Below, piece by piece: positions 45,941 through 56,100 of a stretch of DNA of 64,000 nucleotides. The translations under genes and the position numbers were made by a program. A model generated the notes under the pieces. That model saw only the letters and a program-made list of their open reading frames with translations, was not told the DNA's origin and made no database searches. The stretch lies in the NCBI GenBank assembly GCA_032622095.1, contig CP136061.1, positions 191,274,369 through 191,338,368 on the forward strand, in the 5' to 3' direction. This DNA comes from Siphonodentalium dalli. Taxonomy: Eukaryota > Mollusca > Scaphopoda > Gadilida > Siphonodentaliidae. Within the stretch, counting starts at the first letter, position 1. Every line of letters starts with the position of its first letter.

Positions 45941-46169
45941 TATTTTACTACAAAAATAGACTGGATAGCACTTGTCCGTCAAAATGAGCAACATGTGTTA
46001 TTTCTTGGGGTCGATCTCCTGGACTAAATGAAGTCCCAAAAAATAAGGTTTTAATAAAATTTCTAAATGGTATCACAGAGAGCGAAAGCATTTATATTAG
46101 TGATATCACTTTATAAATTTGATTAAAACCTTTTTTTTGGGACTGTATGTCCAGTAACTGTGATTAGAT

Positions 46170-46170
<1 letters not shown>

Positions 46171-46205
<35 letters not shown>
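46171..46205. repeat. (TA)n microsatellite
   Basis: About 17 TA dinucleotides in a row between GATTAGATAGA and TGGCC. Confidence 0.97.
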
Positions 46206-46208
<3 letters not shown>

Positions 46209-46229
46209 CATTATGAGACTGGGACTCAG

Positions 46230-46855
46230 TGGGAGGGCTTTTACACATTTATTATTTTAGTAGCTATAAATTGCGCTTAAGCATAAGTGAATTACGATTA
46301 AGCGTACGTAATACATTACACTTAAGCATAAATACATTAATTCACTTACGATTAAGTATAATGTTGTTATTGCATTAAGCTTAAAGGGATACTGTACCCA
46401 AATGTTGTTGTTGGTTTCTTTAGTCTCTGAGTTGTAGAATAAGGTAACCAGATTTCCATTATTTGAAAGTTTGTTGTGTATGAAGTAAGGTTACGGATAG
46501 CAGATTAGCCGGAATGCGAAAATACCAATTGTCGTTGTCAAGTAATTTTTGTACAGTTTTCAAGCAAATGTATCAAATAAATGTTATATTATATGCATAT
46601 ACACATTTAGTCATTGTATAGTCACTAGTCAGCGAGTGGCTTGAGTTTACGCCCAGTATCAACATAATTTTTTAAGCATAATATCTAATTATGACTGTAT
46701 TACACTTAAGCGCAATTCACTTATGCTTAAGCATAATGAATTACTCTTAAGTGTAAATGAATTAAGCTTAAGCATAAGTGAATTACACTTAAGCATAAAT
46801 TATTTACACTAAATCGTAATTATATAGCTAATAAATGTGAAAACGGCTTCCCATA
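46230..46855. mobile_element. Foldback element, TGGGAGG family (626 bp)
   Basis: The left end reads TGGGAGGGCTTTTACACATT and the right end on the minus strand TATGGGAAGCCGTTTTCACA. Interior GCTTAAGCATAAGTGAATTA-type palindromes appear near both ends. A TTAAAGGGATACTGTACCCA sequence at about 46383 is like one end of the 13815-14174 family and may be a nested fragment. Confidence 0.7.
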
Positions 46856-47551
46856 AATAGAGACATTTTTTTTTTACATTTATTTATGCAAAAGTGCACT
46901 AGTTAATTATTTGCATTGGAGCACATGTCTGGGTGTTAGTGGGTTCATTTCTAATATAAAATGTCCTTTGGCCTTGACATTAAATTTATAGTTTAGTCCT
47001 AGGCAGTTTGGGTTCTGACAATTCTCTTGGTGGGCAGGGTCTATGAAAAGTGCATATTACCTTAAGTCTTCATATAGCATTTATTCACGAACATCATTTA
47101 TATAAGAATAACACATCTCTCGAGTGAACATCACGACTCCACGTCAATGCAGACAATCATCTCACAACATCACCATCCACAGACTAGATGCCAGATGCCA
47201 GATATCCAATCTATATCTCTCTAATTGAGATATCTACAAACTGGCATCTCAGGCTATCGAGAGATAACCTCACAAAAGTAACCATATTAAAATATAGATG
47301 AAATAGGAAATATACTCCTAACAATTGGCCATATATATTTTATGTCAAAACGGGACAAACTCTACTGATTTACTTGAAGACATAAGTGAATAAATAAACA
47401 TACATGTACTTTTATTATTTTTATGAAAAAAATCCGCCTTACTCGATGCTTATTCGGGTCTGCACATTTTGGAAAATTGATGGCTCGATAGTGGAAGTCC
47501 ATAACGTCTGTGTTCGGACGGACTCATTTTGGCAGAGTTATTGCCATTTTT
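46856..47551. other. Non-coding, no recognised gene
   Basis: AT-rich sequence. It ends with CATTTTGGCAGAGTTATTGC, which recurs at 49348 beyond the array and defines the insertion point of that array. Confidence 0.5.
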
Positions 47552-49206
47552 AGCTCAACTTTACTTTGTAAAGTTTGAGCTATTGCCATGGCTTGGTATC
47601 CGTCGTGCGTGTGTGAGAGGGTGTGTGTGTGTGCGTGATTCGTCAACAATTTACTTTAGCACGGGCTACAGTTCGTACCTTTGGTCCGATTATTATGAAA
47701 TTTGTCATGGATGTTGACATTGACATGTAGATGGGAACGAGTCATTTTGGGGTCATTCGGCCGAAAAACATGGCCGCCAGCGGCCATTTTGGATTTCAAA
47801 ATTCAATCCATTAGCACGGGCTACAGGCCGTACTGTTTGTCTTATTGTCATGAAATTTATCATGGATGTTAATATTGACATGTAGATGGGAACGAGTAAT
47901 TTTGGGGTCATTCGGCCAAAAAACATGGCCGCCAGCAGCCATCTTGGATTTTACTCTTCGTATGACTAAATCCTTTAGCACGGGCTACAGGTCGTACCTT
48001 TAGTCTGATCATCATAAAATTTGTCATGGCTGTTAAAATTGGAATGTAGATGGGAACGAGTCATTTTGGGGTCATTCAGACAAAAAACATGGCCGCCATT
48101 GGCCATCTTGGATTTCAAAATTTAATCCATTAGCACGGGCCACAGGTCGTACTGTTTGTCTGATCATCATGAAATTTGTCATGGCTGTTGAAATTGGAAT
48201 GTAGATGAGAACGAGTCATTTTGGGGTCATTCGTAACAAAAAACATGGCCGCCAGCGGCCATCTTGGATTTCAAAATTTAATCCATTAGCACGGGCCACA
48301 GGTCGTACTGTTCGTCTGATCATCATGAAATTTGTCATGGATGATAATATTGACATGTAGATATGTAGATGGGAACGAGTAATTTTGGGGTCATTCGACC
48401 AAAAAACATGGCCGCCAGCAGCCATCTTGGATTTTACTCTTTGTATGACTAAATTCTTTAGCATGGGCTGCAGTCGTACCTTTAGTCTGATCATCATAAA
48501 ATTTGTCATGGATGTTAACAATGACATGTAGATGGGAACGAGTAATTTTGGGGTCATTCGGCCAAAAAACATGGTCGCCAGCAGCCATCTTGGATTTTAC
48601 TCTTTGTATGACTAAATCCTTACGGGCTACAGGTTGTACCTTTAGTCTGATCATCATAAAATTTGTCATGGCTGTTGAAATTGGAATGTAGATGGGACGA
48701 GTCATTTTGGGGTCATTCGGACAAAAAACATGGCCGCCAGTGGCCATCTTGGATTTCAAAATGTAATCCATTAGCATGGGCCACAGGTTGTACTGTTCGT
48801 CTGATCATCATGAAATTTGTCATGGATGTCAACATTGACATGTAGATGGGAAACGAGTAATTTTGGGGTCATTTGGCCAAAAAACATGTCCGCCAGCAGC
48901 CATCTTGGATTTTACTCTTTGTATGACTAAATTCTTTAGCATGGGCTACAGGTAATACCTTTAGTCTGATCGTCATAAAATTTGTCATGGATGTTAACGA
49001 TGACATGTAGATGGGAACGACTCATTTTGGGGTCATTCGGCCGAAAACATGGCCACCAGCAGCCATCTTGGATTTTACTTTTCTCTTCATGTCTATAAAC
49101 TAGTATTAGACATTCAACTTTCCACTTTCCTAATCGCTCCATTGACTGTAATACATTAAATTATTCCCTTTCCAAGTTGAGCTACAGTGTCATTGACACT
49201 TTCATT
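47552..49206. repeat. Element with nine ~160 bp tandem units (ATGGCCGCCAGCAGCCAT)
   Basis: The stretch begins AGCTCAACTTTACTTTGTAA and ends near AAGTTGAGCTACAGTGTCAT, an inverted pair. Between them ACATGGCCGCCAG or a variant recurs at about 47767, 47924, 48089, 48246, 48407, 48570, 48728, 48887 and 49046, a spacing of 157-165 bp. Each unit also has GTCATGGATGTTAACATTGA and GATGGGAACGAGTCATTTTG. Open frames along the minus strand follow the repeat and are not evidence of a protein. The intact target sequence is at about 49348-49390. Confidence 0.88.
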
Positions 49207-49511
49207 CAACATAGAATCGTACATCCTGGGACGCATCTTTTGACCGAGCATGTATACCATCATTTTCCAGTCAATTGTTTTAAAACTTGGGACAGATGTC
49301 AACCAGCATGGGAACCTGTGCACCTGCGATTATGAGTTCAGTAGGAGTCATTTTGGCGGAGTTATTGCCATTTTTCAACATAGAATCATACAACCTGGGA
49401 TGCATCTTTGTCCGAACCTGAATTCTTAGAATTTTGTTGATATTAAGTTTTGCCAATTTCTGCAAATGTCCAGCACTGTATTCTCAGGCCAAGATACATC
49501 ATCAATCTTAT
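49207..49511. other. Flank of the array with internal short duplication
   Basis: CAACATAGAATCGTACATCC (49207) and CAACATAGAATCATACAACC (49376) are two copies of the same phrase. The second is preceded by the uninterrupted sequence that the array split in the first. Confidence 0.6.
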
Positions 49512-49972
49512 CGCTGAGTTTAGTGTGCCTGTCATTTGCAGAATGAGGTCCCCAGAGGGTGAATTTAGTGACGCTATCCCGCATAGTGGGCTAGCATCAC
49601 TAAATTCACCCTCTGGGGACCTCATTCTGCTTGGGCCTCCTCATCTTCTCTGGAAAGTTTCTTTATTATCAAATGTCTATAGAAACATCTTCATATAGAT
49701 TCTATTTCTTTTTTAGTTTCGTTTCTCTATATCCCCAAATTGGCAGGCAACACATTGCATAGTCAAGGTTCCCAATAGGTGTACATCACAATATTCATCA
49801 TTTGGAAACTTCAATCTGAGTCTAAATCTCCCATAGCAGATGAGGCCTAAGCAGAATGATGTCCCCAGAGGGTGAATTTGTTGATGCTAGCCTGATATGA
49901 GGGATAGCGTCACTAAATTCACCCTTTGGGGACCTCATTCTGCAAATGACTGGCACACTAAACTCAGGCTTG
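49512..49972. mobile_element. Double-hairpin foldback element, copy 2
   Basis: The left end reads TGAGTTTAGTGTGCCTGTCA and the right end on the minus strand TGAGTTTAGTGTGCCAGTCA. Each end holds a hairpin of GCAGAATGAGGTCCCCAGAG and its complement around a short loop. The middle has CCCCAAATTGGCAGGCAACA as in the other copies. It ends about 120 bp upstream of the first SVOP-like coding exon. Confidence 0.85.
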
Positions 49973-50092
49973 AATCTTATACCCCCCCTCCCCCACTTTT
50001 TGTTTCTGATAAATAAAACATCTTTTGTCTTTAACAGGTTGCCTGCTTTAGAGAATATTTCTTGAAGAAACCTTTATTGCATAGAATAGTGA
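49973..50092 (+). other. Likely 5' UTR region of the SVOP-like gene
   Basis: A pyrimidine-rich tract followed by TTTAACAG (ending near 50038) could be an acceptor for a 5' non-coding exon. An in-frame TGA lies directly before the ATG at 50093, which fixes the start of the open frame. Confidence 0.35.
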
Positions 50093-50189
50093 ATGAATCC
50101 ATTATATAGTGATGCGGATGCTCTCAAGAAGAGAAGTAAATCAAAGGAATATTCGGCATATTATGCTAAACTGCCACAACACCTCGAAG
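50093..50189 (+). CDS. SVOP: SVOP-like exon 1 (start)
   Basis: ATG at 50093 preceded by an in-frame TGA. Reads MNPLYSDADALKKRSKSKEY and on to PQHLE, ending in phase 1 at the donor G/GTATCT. Ser/Lys-rich and presumably cytoplasmic. This N-terminal sequence is poorly conserved, so the exon rests on frame continuity rather than homology. Confidence 0.75.
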
Positions 50190-53100
50190 GTATCTTATTT
50201 ATGTTATACTGACTTTTATTGTATATTCATATTTCCTAGGGAATAGAGTGGGGCTCTCAATTGGTAAGGTGCATATCATGCATTTAAATTCCCCCAAATT
50301 TGAGTTGGTCAATGCTGTGAAATACAGAAATGTACCCAAAATGAATATGACCATACACGCTTTGTGATGAATATTTGTTGAGATGCAAAGATTTTGTTTT
50401 TATTTTTGGTTGATATACATGTATTCCTGCTGCCTGGTGGTTCCATGGTCCGTCCTGATATGCACAAATTCCACCATTCTACATGTATAGGCCTGTGCAT
50501 AAATTGGCTAATCTTGGATTGTTGACAATTGATATGAACTCCTTGTGGTAGCTATTTTGTTCTATGATTCTTGTTTTGGCAATCATCTGTAGTTTGCTTA
50601 TTCATCAATTGTGACTTTTATAATATATTTGTCTTTACTTTGCCTCTCAGTAGATAAATAAAATGGAAACTTAATACATATATACTGTTTGGGATTTTAA
50701 CTGTGGTGAATATCATTATTATTAGCCTGAATATTTCTCATGTCATTCATTCAAATTTATTGTGAAATTCCCACAGATTGTGATGGTGACGATGATGAAA
50801 CCGCCTTGATCGAGTACTCTGAAATCAATGGGGCTGTCTCTACTTGTGAACAGACTGATCAAACAAATGAAAGCAAAACAACTTATTCAGTTGAAGATGC
50901 TATAGAGTCTATAGGTTTTGGATGGTTTCAGATAGTCCTATTCATTGCCACTAATATGTTCACGGTGAGTTTATCATGAATTAATTGGATATAATTTAGA
51001 GGGAGCATATATGTATAGGTCTGGCCAATATTACCACTGAGATTTGAATATAACACCAGTTAAGACCTACAGAATTTTATTTGACAAGCTCTTGTGTTAG
51101 CTATTTATTCATAGGTCTTAAATAGTATTAATTGGATAGATTATTTCTTATAGAAGTCTGCAACCACACCAAAAGTCAATGAAACAGTCTGTTTTGAAGC
51201 ATAAGAGCCAAATTTTCAGAAAGTATTTAACTACTTCACTGCAAATGACGTTATGACGTCAAGTGCTGGGCTGTTGACGTTATGGCCATTTTCCAGTGGA
51301 AAAATACAGGCCTGCAAATTTGAGGCGAATGACCGTTCAGTTCGCTTGGAGGTTTTCTAAAATGAAAATGCTGCGAACTAAAAACAGGTCGTGCCAAAGA
51401 TTTATAAATGCAGGTCTCGCGATAACTAATTCTCACCTTAATTTTTTTTGCTCAACCAAGTCCCAAAATGAGACATTCAAATTTATTACGGTAGTTCAAT
51501 GAGTTGCCCATCTGTAGTTAATAATACCAGTTGTAGTGATTATAACAGTTTGTGTAACTCCTGCTAACCGTTGGTATGGGTTACCTAAGCACAAACCAGG
51601 CGAACGAAAAATAGGTTTCACATAATTTTGAAACCTGCAGGCCTAAAATATAATGAGAAACTCACGAAAACCATTAAACGGACTCAGTTGAGAAGCTATT
51701 ATCATTCACAATCGTGGAACATCATACACTGTTTGAAGCTTTGTGATACAGTTGGTCCGATTCACCAATATTTGAGTTTCAGTTATGAATAATGGCCGAC
51801 TGCTAGTGTACTGAAGTAGGTCCATACTCAGTACGGATGTAAAGCACATGTCATGACATTTTACGTCCGTACTCAGTACTGACATATAGCAACCAAGAGG
51901 ATAATACCTTCTAAAAGAATTTGGAAAAATTGTTAATTTGGCAAAAGTTAATTTCCGATGAACGTATACCCTTACAAATGTCATTTGACTGGCAGTAAAG
52001 ACAACATTTTGTTATTCAGAAATTATATCTTCACTGTCGCTTACTTCCAGTAAAATCACCGAATAATAGTGAACAAATATAAATGTGCGACCGAACTACC
52101 TGTATGAACACTGACTTGTTTAAACTGAAATAATGTTATTATTTCGTGATTAGAATGTCATCTTATTATTATTTGGATATTAAATTGGTATCTGTCCATA
52201 ATTATTTGTCGCTTTTATTGATAATATGTGGTAATTATTTTCTTTAGCGGATGACTAATTTCTCGCCATTTGATAGTGGTTCATTGGCTATCAATATAAA
52301 TTTTCTACTGAAATAGATTTGAACAAAACATTTGAATTTGTCAGGTGTCAAGATAAGCACTATGCTCTAACTAGATACGTGACTGACAAACACAGCACCA
52401 ATCAAAGTGTTCGACTTCATTACACTTTCAAGAGAAGGAGGTACTGCTGCTTATCTTTCAGTAGCTCGTTTCTGGGGAATATAATCAACATGTTGGTCAT
52501 TTGAATGTGCATGGTTTCCACAACTATCCTTGAAGTTGAAATTGAACAGTAAGAATTCCAGGTTCTCAAAAACTCCTGGAAAAGATCAAATTGTTTACTG
52601 ATACTTGATAATAATGGGTTACATAGGCCTTATTATCACTTCTACATTTAACAGGTGGCTGATGCCCTGGAGATGCTTCTCCTCTCCGTGATCTTCCCAT
52701 CATTGAAATGTGAATGGAGTCTCGAAAAATATCAGGTTGCCTTGATAACTACGGTATGTTTTAACATTTCAGCCATAATTTTTTCATATACGTTTCTGGT
52801 AGCTGAGAGTTAATTAGGCTGTTATTTGTTGTGGAAACTCCAATGGAGCAACCATGAAAATCATAATGGATATTCAAAATAATTAACTGAGTTCATTCAA
52901 AGTGCACCTTATGGCTTAAAAATAAACTCACATTTCTTTGTACATCTCTATCCCAGTTTGTCAAGCCTGCAAATAGTGCATGTTTGTCATTTGCAGAATG
53001 AGGTCCCCAGAGGGTGAATTTAGTGATGCTGTCCCGCATTCTGCTTAGGCCTCATCTTCTGGGAAGTATCTATAGTCTCAAATTATCATTGTTTTTAGTT

Positions 53101-56100
53101 ACTTTTTCCCTTCTGGGAAGTTTCTTTATCCTAATTTGCAGAAGATAAATGTAATAATGGACGTGACTGATGGGTGAACATCACCAACTTCAACTGGGTA
53201 ACTTCAATCTGATCCTAGGTCTCCCATAGCAGTGGAGGCCTCAGCAGAATGAGGTTCCCAGAGGGTGATAGCCCACCGTGCTGGATAGCATCATTAAATT
53301 CACTTTCTGGGGACCTCATTCTGCAAATGACAGACACACTATTTGCAGGCTTGCAGTTGGTGAGAGTGATCCAGAAGCAAAGTCGTAGTGATTTTGAACT
53401 TTAGAGTGTGGTAGACTTTTATAATCCTTTCGTTACTAAATTCTCAATGACAAGTATTTGCCTCAGGAAATGTTCAGAAAATAAGTTCAACAAGCGTCCA
53501 TATATATAGAGCGCCTGGAATGGTCGAAAATGTAAAGTGATCTTCTCCTTTACCACAACAAGTGGCCACATGTGATTTGTTGAACTTATTATCTGAACAT
53601 TTCCCACCAATGAAAAGGAAATCCTTCTGCACTTGTATTGTCTGCTTATATGTCCTGATCATCCATCAAGATGAAGACTGTTCCAATATATAATTTTATA
53701 ACCGTATGGGTGAATCCATTTAGTGAAGAAAGTGTTATAGGACCAGCCAGTCTAATGGTACCTTACCAGTTATTGATTGTCTTGTTTATTTCAATTTCAG
53801 GTTGTGTTTGTTGGAATGGGTGTGGCTGCCCCATTGTGGGGAATGCTTGGTGACAAAATTGGTAGGAAAAATGTAAGTTGATCAACATCCATACTATATG
53901 TTGAACCTGCTCAAAGATGAGAATGCTAAACATGCTATTAAAATGCTAATGATTTTCAATGCTCTGTCCGATAATGTATAATAATGACTGCAGGGCGTAT
54001 ATAAGCTATAAATCAGATTTTTTACATCAACGATTAAATAAATGAATTGATCCTGCGAGTACACAGTCAGAGCAAATTTTGAAGAAAAGCATTGTATTTT
54101 TGTGTCATCAGCTTCTGGTTGAAATCATCCCCGGTTAGGGATAGTGGATGAACAATTCAAAATATTCTTGGGTGAAATTTAAGAACATTCCTGTTTAAGA
54201 TTTAAACTAATGTGATTCTACTTTTGTTATACATGGGAAATTTCCCATACCTTTGACAGGATTGAAATTAGAGTTTAATCCTGTGTACGGGAATTTCCTG
54301 GTTCCCTGGTCCCATACTCATTCCCTTTTCCCGGGAATATGATTTTAGGAACCGGGAATAGGGTGCCTTGTTAACACTTGGTATAGCACCAATGGCACAT
54401 AATTTCATTTAATTTGTCCACAACGGCGCACAGACTGCACAGTACACTATACATGTATATGTTATATATCTGCAGATTCTACATAAAGTGTGAGTAGAAT
54501 TGACCACGCTATCGTCTAAGGGTTATGCAAGGACTTAAGGTTTGGTCTCGTGGCCAATGCAGTCATGACATCACCAAACGAGCTCACGAGTCATGACGTA
54601 GTGGCATGCACATTTGTGGAATGAGACTTTTACAATGTATATCAAATTATTAATCGCGGCGATGTTGCTCAGGCTAATCTTAGTGACAAATGCACAGGGC
54701 TTCACGGTATCCACCTTCACAATACCGACTACGATATTTGATGAAATACCGCGGTATGACTAAATACCGTCAAGAATAATTTCCAAACATTTTGTTAGTC
54801 AAGAGCCTTTGGAATATGCAGTACACAATTCAATATTTGAGTGTGAATGTAGTGTCACGCCGACAGACGCAAATAGGACAACACAATGCATGTCACTTGT
54901 GGTCATAACAATGTGTGGGGTCCTAATGACGTACGTCGCTTACCTAAACAATATCAAGCATTTAATTCACAATTTTTATTTCATAACAAAGCACATTCAA
55001 CGCTCTAAAATAACAACAACACTGAACTGACATGTTTATCTGAACAAAGTACACCACTGCGGTCCAATGAGTCTACATTTTTGCCGCGAGAAACGACAAC
55101 ATATTAACATTATTATATTAACGCTTCGGTGTAACAATCTGTCCCGACTTACTGAATAAGCGCTCAGAAGGCATACTTGCGACACATTTATATCCAGAGA
55201 TATGTTCGCGCGAATTCCGACAATGTTTTATAGTTTGCATTTCGTAATTGTATGGATGGGGATCATGTTCTAATTATTTCTTTGTGTGCACTAATTTGAG
55301 CTGCATATATGAGATGACTATAACACACACCCATCATTATACAATGCGTTGACACTCCCTTTGTTATGAATGCATTTAGCACTTTCTTCAGTGTTGCTCT
55401 GGGCGTCTTGTCTTGTCTGGCTGGTTATCTTCTCGTATCGCTGGTTCTCGTTTCGTCTCGCTGGTTCTCTTTCATTCATTACTTACAAGCACGCGTTATT
55501 GCCTCGGAGTATATTAATTTGTTGACGTTCGATGTCGTAAAACCGACTAAAAGAAGAAAATATAGCGTGCCGCGATATACCGACTATTCAAGTAATCCAA
55601 TACCGACTACACGGTATTAAAAATAAAACCGCAGTATGACTAAATACCGAAAAGTCCTATGCCTAAGCAGTTGTTTGAATGGGCCGTCTATTCTGCTGAT
55701 GTCGAATTCTAAATTCCGCGAGAGCAAATCGTTTCGTGCAAGTTGTGAGTCTTGTGAATGTCAGTGTAGAGTCAAGTTTGAATATTATACATGTACATTT
55801 CAAGCTTCTGATGTAACGTAAGTTACGTAACATAGACCTAATGTATAGTACAATGCCTTCTAGACTGACAAGTCACTGGTGGACTTGGTGTTGCTCCGAA
55901 TGTACTTTTCAAGACTATGTCCAACTCCCAATAAAATAAAGAAATCAGGACACTAAATAGTATTGGAAATTAACACACAAATTTCATGGAGCTATATATG
56001 GACTGTTTCTTTTGTATTCTCTTGAGTTAACGTACAAAGTTAAGAGATGCCACAAGAAGTTCGCAACGTCAGCAACATTTGACATTTCATTATGTAATAT

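Larger units (their letters stand above)
42065..46027. mobile_element. 3.96 kb element with terminal inverted repeats and internal tandem array
   Basis: The left end starts TTAGTCCAGGAGATCG, followed by TTGCTCATATTGACGGACAA. The right end on the minus strand starts TTAGTCCAGGAGATCG, followed by TTGCTCATTTTGACGGACAA. Outside, TTTATG at the left and ATGAAGTCCCAAAAAATAAG at the right join into a sequence like the intact site at 40664. A possible 3 bp duplication (ATG) flanks the element. No transposase was recognised; the largest ORFs (43496-43840, 42988-43224) have no family match. The superfamily is unknown. Confidence 0.72.

Noticed and set aside
48216-48777. Long minus-strand ORFs (118 and 128 codons) as candidate genes
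   Set aside because: They are translations of the 160 bp tandem units; the peptide repeats with the DNA and shifts frame between units.
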